Below are positions 21,201-29,251 of a DNA stretch of 64,000 nt, in pieces. The position numbers were made by a program, and so were the translations under genes. Below the pieces are notes generated by a model. That model ran no database searches. It saw only the letters and a list, made by a program, of their open reading frames with translations, and was not told the origin of the DNA. Each line of letters opens with the position of its first letter. Within the stretch, counting starts at the first letter, position 1. This DNA comes from Azorinus chamasolen. Taxonomy: Eukaryota; Mollusca; Bivalvia; Cardiida; Solecurtidae. The stretch is taken from the NCBI GenBank assembly GCA_963576725.1, contig OY755243.1, positions 74,112,106 through 74,176,105 on the forward strand. The letters are read 5' to 3'.

Positions 21201-24200
21201 AATCGGACTTTCAAATTAATATAATACATGTATCAGTGCTAGTTTTTAGCCCATTCCCTCTTAGGCTATTTTTAGAATCAACCTCTTTGAATAAGTCTAC
21301 CGAAAAGGAGCATTAAGTAGAGAAAGGGACAATTTTAGAAGTGTGTAGTTTTGAAACCATTGTGATAAATAGAGCATTTGCTCCTATGGGGTTATCTATT
21401 GGTCATGACCAACAACTACTGCAAGTTTGAAGATCCTAAGCCAAACCCTTGAGCAGTTATTGATCAGAAACCATTTTACAAGTTAAGGTCATGGTGACCT
21501 TGAACTTTGACCTAGTGACCTAAAAAAAATAGGGGTCATCCAGTTGTCATGACCAACTACCGCAGCAAGTTTGAAGATTCTAAGCCAAACCCTTGAGCAG
21601 TTATTGATCAGAAACCATTTAACCAGGTAAGAGCATGGTGACCTTGACCTTTGACCTAGTGACCTAAAAAACAATAGGAGTCATCTAGTAGTCATTACCA
21701 ACCACCACAGCAAATTTGAAGATCCTAAGCCAAACCCTTGAGCAGTTATTGATCGCAAACCATTTCACCAGTTAAAGTCATGGTGACCTTGACCTTTGTC
21801 CTAGTGACCTAAAAACAATAGGACTCATCTAGTTGTCATGACCAACCACCTAAGCAAATTTGAAGATCCTACGCCAAATCCTTGAGCAGTTATTGATCGG
21901 AAACTATTTCACCATTTTAGGTCATGGTGACCTTGACCTTTGACCTAGTGACCTAAAAAACAATAGGGGTCATCTACTTGTCATGACCAACCGCCACAGC
22001 AAGTTTGAAGATTCTAGGCCAAGTCGTTTATCAGTTATCATTCGGAAACCATCGATTAACCGACCGACCGACCGACCGACCGACCGACCGACCGACCGAC
22101 CGACAGACCGACCGACCGACCGACATGTGCAAAGCAATATACCCCCATTTTTTCAAAAGGGGGGGGGGGGTATAAAAACAAATGTCTGCTTATATTCTGA
22201 CTGCTTCCTATTCGATCAGTCTTATGAAGAAGTATTGACTGGGTATCAAACAGTTTTGATTCCGATGAGATGTCGAGTTACTCGACGTCTTATCTGGATC
22301 CAAGCTGTTTGAAAATATTAGTTAGGTCATGAATAGTGGGATATACGGGTTTAACCCTTTGCTCCATAAATACGCATTTCTACACTTTTGCAAACAGAGT
22401 AGACTCAGATCAGACGGCTCCTATGGTCTACTCTGTTTGATTTTGTTATCATATAGATATGATTCTACAGTTCCTGCCATGGTCAAACATTCATGTATCC
22501 ATGTGCAATTATAAAAAATAATCTAATTAATATTCATGACGTCATTATTTCTTACATGAATATTCATGGAGTAAAGGGTTAAATGTCTTCTCCTCTTTTT
22601 TAGGATACACCTCCGTTCTGTCAGATAGATTTTCTCCCAACGATCCAGTTTTACAGATTTGGACACAAGGTATTTGTTTTTTTAGAGTACAAAGCATATA
22701 ATCTGATTTTTTGCAATCAAGGGAAGCAACTGCTGTTTGTCGCTTGTATCGATCATGCACAGTTATCTCCCTTTACTTCATTATACTCTACACGCCACGT
22801 ACCTGTCGTCTGATGAATTGCTGTCTGCCGCAGTACTAATAATTTATTTATTTTTCATTTCTCTTCATATAATAAGTATCAAATCGTACACTTAGAACGA
22901 TAAATAGATAACACTTTCCTTCATATAAACGCAATTTCACGCATCTGCAAACAGAGTAGACCCAGACCAGACGGATCAGGGTCTGCTCTGTTTGCTAATG
23001 GAATTTGAAAGGTATGTTTCTGTAGTTTCTAAAATGATTACAGTGGTCCCTTTTCCATATTTCATTGTAACTATTTTGTCCATGAATATCCATTATGTAC
23101 AGAAAAGGGAAAGGGTTAAGATCCTTACGAGACAGCGAGTAATTCGTCATTTTATCTGGATCCAACCTGTTTTGTATTTGTCATAATGAAGTATCACCGT
23201 AAACGAGCAAGGAGTTCAACTTTCTCAAACGTAACCCTCACAATGCCGAATTTACAAATGGAATATTCCAAAATTCAAGCAGGTCAAGCTTATGGTAAAT
23301 ATTCAGGGATTTTTCCAAAGAAAAGTGTAAAATGACAAACAGTGATGTCCTAATGAGAGGGTTTCTCTAGGATCCCTCTCATCTGGGTCTACACTTTTTG
23401 CAAAGAACATAAATGACTTGTGCCCCGCACTGTAAGAGTTAAACAAAAAGAAAAGATAGATAAACAGACGACAAAGTTTACAGATGACAATTTGGCAGCG
23501 ACAGAGTTAACCCTTCGCTTGCTATTCACGTCAATATACCTACGTGTAAATAGTGAAGACCCAGATGAGACAGCTCCTGCAGGAACTGTCTCATCAGGGT
23601 CTGCACTATTTACAAGTTGATTGTGCAACTAGTGCACTCCACAGCAGTGATTGCACAGCGAAATACGTGTACACAGTGAAGATATATGTAATTATACAAC
23701 AGGACATGGGGTAAAGAAGGAGAAATGTGTTTTAAAATTCAGCAAGAGAAGGGTTAATTTCAGTGAACGCTAGCTCTTGATTCATGTCCCTTGTTTTTTT
23801 GCTCTGTTTTTTTTTTCTTCTGGGCTGTGTTCGTTTGTTAGTAGCATCTTCAAACATTAACGACATTATGCATGACATTTTGTCGTTGTGACCAAGGCAA
23901 CCATTAATTATTTCGGTTACCAGTTGACAAATGTCTTCCGGTTACAAGATACTTACAAACAAACAAAAAGCAAGGGTGTGGCAGTATACCCGAGGGACGA
24001 TAGCAACGTTATTCATTTCCTTCAAAAGCTTTCCCCACAGGTATATGACGCATTAACTTTGTAAATTTGTAATGCACATGTAACTCTATACTCCATACAA
24101 ATACATGTAAGAAATGATGCCATTAAGGATAATTATTTAATTTTATATTAACATATGAACACATGCTTTGTTTTATCATACCAGGTAGAAAGAGATCTAT

Positions 24201-24895
24201 ATAATTTCATAATCAAACAGTCTATCTCTCTCTCTCTCTCTCTCTCTCCTCTGTCTCTCTGTTTTTCTCTCTCTTCTCTGTGCCTCTCTTATCTGTCTCT
24301 CTCTGTCTCTGCCTGTCTCTATCTCTCTCTGTCTCTGTGTATATATCTCTCTCTGTGTCTGTCTGTATGTCTGTCTCTCTCTCTCATACAAGAAATACAT
24401 AGAACACAAGAAATAATAGGGTTTCATGCTCGTTAAGAATAACAAGTCTGTGCAAACGGGTAATTATTTCAGTCTAGAATTGTCCAATCTTATTAAATTT
24501 GATAAAAATCAAAATCTATACCAAATAAATTCATATTTGTTATGGAATCTTTACTTAATCCGAATCAACATATAAAACGACGAATTTTACCCTAGGATTC
24601 TGTTTACAGTCAGAGTCGCGAATCTCCTGATGTGGGTCATGCATAGATATTAATCCTTTACTGCTTAGAACCATCTTTTCATGCCTTTGGGAGCTATCTG
24701 CATCAACATTACCCTAAGCTACCACCTGCCTTAAAAACCGTTCGTTAGATTTCTTTCCATGGTAAGTACAGACAGGTTTTACTGTAGTTAGAGTTGTCCT
24801 TGTTGTTGTTTATTGTATTATTGTATTTTAAGGTTGCGGAAGTATATGAAGACAATCTGGACAGTCTGAAGTCAGTCTTGCAGCTGCACCGGTGA
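15196..24895 (+). CDS. Thioredoxin-like protein with WCTRR active site (4 exons)
   Basis: Exons 15196-15216, 20582-20752, 22604-22669 and 24833-24895 join in frame (all phase 0) to 106 residues, matching the ~105 residues of animal cytosolic thioredoxin. That family is a small oxidoreductase that reduces disulfides with a CxxC pair recycled by thioredoxin reductase. Seen here: buried Asp at residue 25 (VAVDFTATW), Trp30 and Cys31, LPT with the cis-Pro at 76, a Cys at 70 and the C-terminal helix. The deduced active site is WCTRR, so the second (resolving) Cys is Arg34. The protein therefore probably cannot run the dithiol cycle alone; it could act as a monothiol reductase, a binding or chaperone-like protein, or be a decaying paralogue. 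No frameshift or stop is present and splice sites are intact, which argues for function. Exon borders after DDNE and after FGHK match where vertebrate TXN introns fall. No AATAAA was found in the kilobase after the stop. Confidence 0.88.
15240..15421. mobile_element. pg-F in thioredoxin intron 1
   Basis: CAGAAACGTCTCGCTAAAGC start and TATAAGCGATATTTTACTA end; core hairpin AAAGCTCCCATAGGAGTTTT. It begins only 24 bp after the exon 1 donor. Confidence 0.75.
15610..15851 (+). mobile_element. piggyBac-type MITE pb-2
   Basis: Hairpin GCAAACAGAGTAGACCCAGA...GTCGGCTCTGTTTGC; ends GAACAGGGAAAGGGTTAA at the TTAA shared with the next element. Confidence 0.8.
15848..17099 (+). mobile_element. pb-2 interrupted by hAT-like foldback
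   Basis: TTAACCCTTTACTCAAC and a full hairpin, then ATATAGAT; the long flank resumes at 16967 with the duplicated ATATAGAT and ends CATGGAGAAAAGGGTTAA. It shares TTAA 15848-15851 with the copy before it. Confidence 0.9.
15973..16966. mobile_element. hAT-like 994-bp foldback
   Basis: The termini CATAGGGGCCTGGACC and, in complement, CACAGGGGTCTGGACC are flanked by an exact 8-bp duplication ATATAGAT (15965-15972, 16967-16974). The 8-bp duplication and CAYAGGGG ends point to the hAT superfamily. Arms of several hundred bp mirror each other (e.g. GGGTTCCAACTAGCAGAACG at 16025 against its complement near 16890). The unpaired centre near 16380-16540 has no transposase reading frame. Confidence 0.85.
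17172..17414 (-). mobile_element. piggyBac-type MITE pb-2
   Basis: Long flank CTCTTTCCCTGTTGAATATT first; the hairpin has a shortened left arm and GGAGCCGTCTGATCCGAGTC. Terminal TTAAs are mutated. A short pb-5-like piece precedes it at 17096-17165. Confidence 0.7.
17415..18054. other. MITE hairpin remnants, no gene
   Basis: Two orphan hairpins: 17645-17715 (GCAGACTCAGATCGAGACGG and complement) and 17980-18050 (pb-5-like, GGATCCTGATGAAGCAC). Nothing else was recognised. Confidence 0.5.
18055..18305 (+). mobile_element. piggyBac-type MITE pb-3
   Basis: TTAACCCTTCGCTTGC start and CAGCAAGAGAAGGGTTAA end. Hairpin TGTAAATAGTGAAGACCCAG; this copy has a fully paired GACCCAGATGAGACAGCTCC stem. Confidence 0.95.
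18405..18532 (-). mobile_element. Foldback element fb-G, one end lost
   Basis: CTCCACCACACCCTATAC, ATTCTAAAGAGTGGTGACAG and the terminal TATCTGTAGCTCTG. Short direct repeats (CCAAAAGGTA, GGTAACTTTATACAT) lie on both sides at 18338 and 18586. Confidence 0.7.
18852..19056. mobile_element. pogo-like MITE pg-B, best copy
   Basis: CAGTGAAACCCCGCTAATGC...GCATTAGCGGGG-type ends flanked by TA. It is a near-perfect foldback: GCAGGACGAAAGTTATGCAG is exactly mirrored, with the centre an exact GCTCCTATAGGAGC at 18947-18960. The young, well-paired arms make this a good family reference. Confidence 0.95.
19083..19309 (+). mobile_element. piggyBac-type MITE pb-2
   Basis: TTAACCCTTTCCATTATG start, complete hairpin with CCCAGATCAGACGGCTCC, end CATCAGGGAAAGGGTTAA. 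Confidence 0.9.
19495..19650. repeat. Degenerate ~21-bp tandem repeat
   Basis: Units of the type GTCACCTTGAGCTAATGG(A/G)C recur about seven times with many differences. Confidence 0.7.
19727..19893 (+). mobile_element. piggyBac-type MITE pb-7
   Basis: TTAACTCTTTCGTTGTAATT, then a single hairpin arm (CAAACAGTCTCATTAGGATC) and the long flank AGCAGACGGCAGAATTTGGC. The distal end has decayed. Confidence 0.65.
19983..20201 (-). mobile_element. piggyBac-type MITE pb-1
   Basis: TTAACCCTTTCCCTGTTCTA start; the hairpin is reduced to its right arm (GGGGCCGTCGGATCGGGGTC); ends GAGAAAGTGTTAA. Confidence 0.85.
20286..20440. mobile_element. pg-A, left arm deleted
   Basis: CAGTATAACCTCTCTATAAC and GAGAGGTTTTACTG ends. 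The core left arm is absent, so GCTCCTATAGGAGTGTTCTG has no partner. Confidence 0.8.
20582..20752 (+). CDS. Thioredoxin-like exon 2
   Basis: Acceptor TTCTTTTACAG and donor GAA|GTAAAA bound 57 codons, KEFERELEEAGDRLVAVDFT onward, containing ATWCTRRDD (altered active site) and VLFLQVDVDDNE (third strand). Coding strand bases 20648-20662 hold the WCTRR codons; restoring Cys would need more than one base change, so a single sequencing error is an unlikely explanation. Confidence 0.92.
20823..21004. mobile_element. pg-C in thioredoxin intron 2
   Basis: CAGCAACCCCATTAAACCGG start; the left core arm is truncated at GCAGGAGATGAG; the right arm GACTTTCACCCTGCATTAAG is intact. It starts 70 bp after exon 2. 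Confidence 0.75.
21245..21392 (+). mobile_element. pb-4, truncated
   Basis: TTAGCCCATTCCCTCTTAGG to GAGCATTTGCTCCTATGGGG; the right hairpin arm and end are absent where the tandem element begins. Confidence 0.75.
21393..22170 (+). mobile_element. Pearl-like element with 144-bp core repeats
   Basis: About 4.5 copies of a 144-bp unit (CATGGTGACC at 21490, 21634, 21779, 21923) are followed by a (CCGA)n tract (about 22057-22124) and a 3' CCCCC...GGGGGG hairpin ending in TATAAAAA. It has the same layout as the element at 9798 with a different core. Units contain AGGTCATGGTGACCT and TGACCTTTGACCT. Confidence 0.7.
22240..22354 (+). mobile_element. pb-5, shortened
   Basis: Hairpin ATCAAACAGTTTTGATTCCG with GAGATGTCGAGTTACTCG, short remaining flank, ends ACGGGTTTAA at the TTAA shared with the next pb-2. 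Confidence 0.7.
22351..22582 (+). mobile_element. pb-2 abutting exon 3 acceptor
   Basis: TTAACCCTTTGCTCCATAAA to CATGGAGTAAAGGGTTAA, with an intact TGACGTCA in the long flank. It ends 21 bp before the first base of exon 3, so the exon's branch point probably lies in MITE sequence. Confidence 0.9.
22604..22669 (+). CDS. Thioredoxin-like exon 3
   Basis: Acceptor TCTTCTCCTCTTTTTTAG and donor AAG|GTATTT enclose 22 codons, DTPPFCQIDFLPTIQFYRFG + HK. LPT is the conserved cis-proline loop and IQFYRFG the fourth strand. It aligns without gaps to human [20 protein letters not shown]. Confidence 0.92.
22908..23119 (+). mobile_element. pb-1 in intron 3
   Basis: Short flank CTTCATATAAACGCAATTTC, hairpin with shortened arms (GACCAGACGGATCAGGGTC), end AGAAAAGGGAAAGGGTTAA. 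A short pb-5 remnant follows to 23190. Confidence 0.8.
23231..23442 (-). mobile_element. piggyBac-type MITE pb-6
   Basis: GTAACCCTCACAATGCCGAA start; hairpin CTAATGAGAGGG...CCCTCTCATCTGGGTC; end CACTGTAAGAGTTAA. Confidence 0.85.
23507..23757 (+). mobile_element. piggyBac-type MITE pb-3
   Basis: TTAACCCTTCGCTTGC to AAGAGAAGGGTTAA. Hairpin GACCCAGATGAGACAGC against CTGTCTCATCAGGGTC, with the family's A/A mismatch. Its first TTAA also ends a pb-7-like fragment (GGCAGCGACAGAGTTAA). Confidence 0.95.
23758..24220. other. Intron 3 sequence, nothing recognised
   Basis: No repeat or exon was identified. A GACCAAGGCAACCATT stretch near 23890 is a weak RFX-like motif only. Confidence 0.35.
24221..24385. 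repeat. (CT)n/(CTGT)n low-complexity tract
   Basis: 165 bp of CT with scattered CTGT and TATA interruptions. Open frames on both strands here are simple-repeat artefacts. Confidence 0.95.
24692..24784. mobile_element. pg-F right arm
   Basis: GAGCTATCTGCATCAACATT, AGCTACCACCTGCC and terminal CAGACAGGTTTTACTG. It ends 48 bp upstream of exon 4. Confidence 0.65.
24833..24895 (+). CDS. Thioredoxin-like exon 4 with stop
   Basis: Acceptor TATTTTAAG, then VAEVYEDNLDSLKSVLQLHR and TGA. It corresponds to the last strand and C-terminal helix of thioredoxin (human [20 protein letters not shown]). The glycine after the strand (GEFSGA) is not kept. Confidence 0.9.
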   Translation, partial: VAEVYEDNLDSLKSVLQLHR

Positions 24896-24927
24896 CACCA
24901 GAAGAGTCGACACCCACCATTTTACTA

Positions 24928-25132
24928 CAGTAAAATTCCGCTAATGCGACCACCTAAAAGAGGTATACTTATGGGTGCTAGATTCAGGAGGTAGCTTAAT
25001 GCAGGGCAAAAGTAATGCAGAAAGCTCCTAGAGGAGCTTTCTGCATTACTTTTCCCCTGCATTAAGCAACCATCTGCTTATAAAGACACACATGTTTATT
25101 CATTAAGTGGTCGCATTAGAGGGATTCTGCTG
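24928..25132. mobile_element. pg-B just downstream of thioredoxin
   Basis: CAGTAAAATTCCGCTAATGC and GCATTAGAGGGATTCTGCTG ends. Hairpin centre AAGCTCCTAGAGGAGCTT. It starts 32 bp after the stop codon, so it would lie in the 3' UTR. Confidence 0.85.
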
Positions 25133-25164
25133 TATAACGTTTTATGTGTAATTTGAAAGACTAC

Positions 25165-25367
25165 AGTAAAGCTCGCTTTTCGAACATTCAAATTATGATT
25201 AAGACAGATGGTAGCTGAATGCAAGGTGAAAGTTATACAGAATGCTCCTCGTGGGAGATGCACGGCTTTCATATCATTTCACGACAATCACTCTGCATTA
25301 AGCAGTCACCTGCCCAAAAAGTTTTGAATTCATTTTTACTAAAATGCGACTTAGCAGTGTTTTACTG
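25165..25367. mobile_element. pg-C relative
   Basis: CAGTAAAGCTCGCTTTTCG start, TTAGCAGTGTTTTACTG end. The core is weakly paired (GCAAGGTGAAAGTTATACAG). Confidence 0.7.
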
Positions 25368-25369
25368 TT

Positions 25370-25577
25370 CAGTAGAATCGATCTAAAACGATCATTAATT
25401 ATGTGAACATAGGAGTCTTAAAAAGCAGGTGGTTGCTTAATTCAGGGCAAAAGTAATACAGAACGCTCCTCTAGGAGCTTTCTGCATTACTTTTAACCTG
25501 CATTAAGCTACCACCTGCCTTGCAGACCCATAATTAGACCCCATTTAGATGACCGTTTCAGGCAGGCTTTAAACCGT
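25370..25577. mobile_element. pogo-like MITE pg-F
   Basis: CAGTAGAATCGATCTAAAAC start, core GCAGGGCAAAAGTAATACAG mirrored, right end GACCGTTTCAGGCAGGCTTT. It begins two bases after the previous element. Confidence 0.8.
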
Positions 25578-25674
25578 ATATAGTATCTACTCACATTAGT
25601 CTACATGTTGGCACAATTGGTGTTGGAATCAACAGTGTGTTTGTATCATCTTGTAGCTATGTGTAAGCGAACAT

Positions 25675-25924
25675 TTAACCCTTCGCTTGCTATTCACGTC
25701 AATATACGTTCCTGTAAATAGTGAAGACCCAGATGAGACAGCTCCTGCAGGAGCTGTCTCATCAGGGTCTGCACTATTTACAAGTTGATTGTGCAACCAG
25801 GGCACTCCACAGCAGTGACTGCACAGCGAAATACTTGTACACAGTGAAGATATATGTAATTATACAACAGGGCATGGGTAAAGAAGGAGACATGTATTTT
25901 AAAATTCAGCAAGCGAAGGGTTAA
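25675..25924 (+). mobile_element. piggyBac-type MITE pb-3
   Basis: TTAACCCTTCGCTTGC to AAGCGAAGGGTTAA. The hairpin has mismatches A25731/A25764 and A25724/G25771. The terminal TTAA is shared with the next pb-5. Confidence 0.95.
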
Positions 25925-26150
25925 CTCTTATAACGTTATTTGCGACTCGCATTTGCAAACAGCTTGGATCCAGATGAGACGCCGAGTTACTCGGTGTCTC
26001 ATCAGAATCCAAGCTGTTTGACACTCAGTCAGTCGTTTCTCAAAAGCTTAATCAAAATCATAATTTGTCAGAATTGCACCAGATCTAAATTTAGCTAGAC
26101 ATTAGTTTTTACAGTGGTTTTAATGGTTTATTAGAAGGTTATTTTTACAT
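25921..26150 (+). mobile_element. piggyBac-type MITE pb-5
   Basis: TTAACTCTTATAACG start, hairpin CAAACAGCTTGGATCCAGAT with GACGCCGAGTTACTCGGTG, long flank GTTTCTCAAAAGCTTAATC; right end blurred into the tandem repeat that follows. Confidence 0.8.
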
Positions 26151-26400
26151 AGGGTTAATTGGAAGTTATTTGATAGAGGGTTGATTAGATGGGTTATTTT
26201 TACAGGGGTGGGGTTAATGGTTACTAAGGAAGATTTTTATACAGAGAGTTAATGGTTAATTAGAAGCTTTTTTATTATCATTTTACAGAGGGTTAATGTA
26301 TAATTAGAAGAGTTAATATTTTCTTTATAGACGGTAAATGGTTAATTAGAAGGGTTATGTTTTTACAGAGGGTTAAGGGTTATTTAGAAGTGTGTTGTAT
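26112..26400. repeat. Degenerate ~33-bp tandem repeat
   Basis: Units of the type TTTTTACAGAGGGTTAATGG + TTAATTAGAAG recur seven to eight times. The motif resembles the end of pb-5, suggesting amplification from a transposon terminus. Confidence 0.8.
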
Positions 26401-26468
26401 ACTCAGAGAAAATGTTAGAGTTCATCATTCAATATAACAGTCATTTACCCATTCCAGTTTAGTATCCC

Positions 26469-26694
26469 TTAACCCATTACCTCATAAGGCTATTTTAGAT
26501 AAAACCTCTTTGAATAAATCTACAGAAAAGGAGCATTAACTAGAGAAAAGGAAAATTTTAGTATTTTGTAGGTTGAAACCATTGTGATAAATAGAGCATT
26601 TGCTCCTATAGCAAATGCTCTATTTATCACAATGGTTTCACAAAGTGACTTTTACAGAGTCGTCAAAAGTCGTCAATATGAGGGAATGGGTTAA
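26469..26694 (+). mobile_element. piggyBac-type MITE pb-4
   Basis: TTAACCCATTACCTCATAAG to GAGGGAATGGGTTAA; hairpin GAGCATTTGCTCCTATAGC, where the loop has lost a few bases. Confidence 0.9.
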
Positions 26695-26874
26695 AAGGGA
26701 CATAGGTAGCTGTTACTACCCAGATCAGAGGGCTCTCATGGGGATTAGAGTCTATGCCTTTCGCTTCATAAAAAAACCCCACCAAAATAAATCTTGCGGA
26801 AACACTATTGTCTTGATAAGTTATGTTTTCGCTTTAACGGGGTTCTACCGTTTATATACATCTACAGTAAAACC

Positions 26875-27061
26875 TCTCTATAACGACCACTAAATTTCAT
26901 CAAGTATTTTGTGTTAAAGGCAGGTGGATGCTTAAAGCAAGGTGAAAGTAAAACAGAGCGCTCCTGTTCTGTTTTACTTTCACCTTGCTTTAAGCAACCA
27001 CCTGCCCAAAAATACCAACTAACTAACACAAATTTAGTGGTCATTATAGAGAGTTTTACTG
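26875..27061. mobile_element. pogo-like MITE pg-A
   Basis: CAGTAAAACCTCTCTATAAC start and GAGAGTTTTACTG end. Core GCAAGGTGAAAGTAAAACAG mirrored; centre shortened to GCGCTCCTG. Confidence 0.9.
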
Positions 27062-27111
27062 TATGTACCAGTATTTGGACGAGTGTCCTAAGACATACCA
27101 GTTAACACAAT

Positions 27112-27330
27112 TTAGCCCTTTACTCCATGAATATTCATATAAGAAATTGTTACATGATGGATATTAATTAAATTAATTGTTATAATGGCACATGGAATCA
27201 GGAATTGTAGAGTCATATCTTTATTATATCATAGGCAAACAGAGCAGAACCTGATCAGACGGCTCATTTAGGAGCTGTCTAAATAGGTTCTACTTTGTTT
27301 GCCAAGGTACAGAAAGGTGTATTTATGGAG
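27112..27330 (-). mobile_element. piggyBac-type MITE pb-2
   Basis: TTAGCCCTTTACTCCATG start, CATGAATATTCATATAAG, hairpin GAACCTGATCAGACGGC/GTCTAAATAGGTTCTAC; the short flank ends TTTATGGAG with no TTAA. Confidence 0.8.
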
Positions 27331-27398
27331 TACTTGCAGCGTAAGAGGCATATTAGAATAAAACGTTTCGTGCGACATAGTAACTATTGGTTCAGACT

Positions 27399-27478
27399 TG
27401 TTTGCAAACAGTGTAGATCCCGACCAGCCGTCGCGTCCCAGACGCGATATCAGATCAGGGTATACACTGTTTGTCAGG
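27399..27478. mobile_element. Orphan pb hairpin with unusual loop
   Basis: GCAAACAGTGTAGATCCCGA...CAGGGTATACACTGTTTG stem with a CGCGTCCCAGACGCG centre not seen elsewhere. A second fragment lies at 27628-27690. Confidence 0.55.
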
Positions 27479-27939
27479 TCTGTTGAAACATACCACATAC
27501 CAAATATCTTCAAATCGTGAAAACACCTGTGTTGGTATCCACTGCTTATAGAGATGCCAGATACCAGATACACTTGTAGCATTATATGCAACAACCTATC
27601 TAATATGTAGACGCCTTTTGACATTTTGGTCAGATAACACCTGTATAGGAGCTGTCTATTCATGGTCTACTTTGTTTGCATAGGTGATTGCAAGTTTTTG
27701 CCAAGGCTAAAACTTTCATTGTACACAAGTCACGGTAAAAAAAATAGTTAATATTCATCCAGTCACCATCTCTTCAATGAATATTCATGAAGTAAAGAAA
27801 ATAATGAGAAGTGGTTATCTTTTTCTGCACATGTATGTCTATGGTAGGTTAAGTGTGTATTAAGGTTAAGACTATCTGAAGAGCTACAATGTATGTAGTT
27901 GGGTAGGGAAATATAGAACTCATTTTTGTTTTACCATAC

Positions 27940-28475
27940 CTTATTCCAAGTTCAACATGCATGTAAGAAATAGTGACAACACGAATCTGTATTAGCTGAA
28001 TGATTATATTATAAATTTTCAATCGATTTTGTTTTGCTTTGACAAAAACTGTAGACTCAGATCTATATCATGTCATACAGAGACAGAGCAGACCCAGATC
28101 AGATGGATCCTACTCTGTTTGCAAATACAGCTGAACTTCGATATCTCGAACTCTGATAATTCGAACTTCGGGATAACTCGAACAAAAAGTTCAGTCCTTC
28201 CAAAACGTACAATACAGAATTGCTCTAATAATGAATCTCTACAGATATCTAGAAACACAAGTGACAGCTTAATACAGGTCTAAAGTAATGCTGAAAGCTC
28301 CTACAGGAGCTTTCAGCATTACTTTATACCTGTATGAAGTTGTGGCCTTGAGAAATTGTTTAGATTAGAAATCGGGTGACCCGAACTTCTATTATCTCGA
28401 ACTAATATGTATGGTCCCTTGAAGTTCGAGTTATCGAAGTTCAACTGTACGTGAAAAGGCGTTATAAATATGAGT
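27940..28475 (-). mobile_element. pb-2 interrupted by pg-E
   Basis: Long flank CATGTAAGAAATAGTGAC and ACAAAAACTGTAGACTCAG, hairpin CAGAGCAGACCCAGATCAG...CTACTCTGTTTGCAAATA, then pg-E; the short flank resumes CGTGAAAAGGCGTTATAAAT. Confidence 0.8.
28138..28447. mobile_element. pg-E nested in pb-2
   Basis: CAGCTGAACTTCGATATCTC and GAGTTATCGAAGTTCAACTG ends with TA duplicated at 28136-28137 and 28448-28449. Core GTAATGCTGAAAGCTCC folds around TACA. The host sequence is contiguous when it is removed. Confidence 0.95.
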
Positions 28476-28750
28476 ATTAATTTTAATGTACATGGTCCAT
28501 ATTCACTAACACTTTAAATTGTAACTTTGAATCTTAGACTCAAACTTAACCATATTTAAAGTATTAATGTTGTTCAGATTTTGGAAGTCAAACCACTTGT
28601 TCACAATTATGCATGTAGAATAGATTGAGATACTTTTAAGTCAAACTTCCAAGCTCTGTCGTACATCGAAGCCTGTGTCCGACATGGCTCTAAACCGTTT
28701 GTATAGATGTCCTAATATGATGCGTATCACGTTGAATGTACAGAATGAGT

Positions 28751-29012
28751 TTAACCCTTCACATCATATGGGCTTTTTGCGTTTGTAAACAGAGTGGCTC
28801 CAGATTAGACAGCTTCAACAGGAGCTGTCTGGTCAGTCCTGCTATGTTCGCTTTATGTTTGCTATAAATAGAATAATGGAGATCTGGTTCTACAGTGTCT
28901 GCAATGGTTTAACTTACTTCATTGTGTTTATTTACCATTATAAAATTAATCAAATTAGTATTCATGGTATCATTATTTCCATCATGAATATTCATGTGGA
29001 GTAAATGGTTAA
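28751..29012 (+). mobile_element. piggyBac-type MITE pb-2
   Basis: TTAACCCTTCACATCATATG to CATGTGGAGTAAATGGTTAA; hairpin TGTAAACAGAGTGGCTCC with GACAGCTTCAACAGGAGCTG. Confidence 0.85.
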
Positions 29013-29028
29013 TGTCATTTACAGTGTA

Positions 29029-29198
29029 CAGTAAAACCTCTCTACATCGGCCACTAAATTACATAAAATATTTTGTGTTAAATGTAGGTGGCTGCTTACA
29101 GCAAGATGAAAGTAAAACAGAACGCTCCTATAGGAGCTTTAAGCAGCCACCTGCCCTAATTAACACAATTAAGTGGAGGTTATGGAGAAGTTTTACTG
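29029..29198. mobile_element. pg-A, right arm shortened
   Basis: CAGTAAAACCTCTCTACATC and GGAGAAGTTTTACTG ends; exact GCTCCTATAGGAGC at 29124-29137, after which most of the right arm is deleted. Confidence 0.85.
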
Positions 29199-29251
29199 TA
29201 ATACCAGATCGGAGGGTTCTTTTAGGAAGTCCTTTTCATCAGAGTCTGTAT

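Noticed and set aside
24155..24445. Ser/Leu-rich and Arg/Glu-rich open frames
   Set aside because: Both strands are open because of the CT microsatellite.
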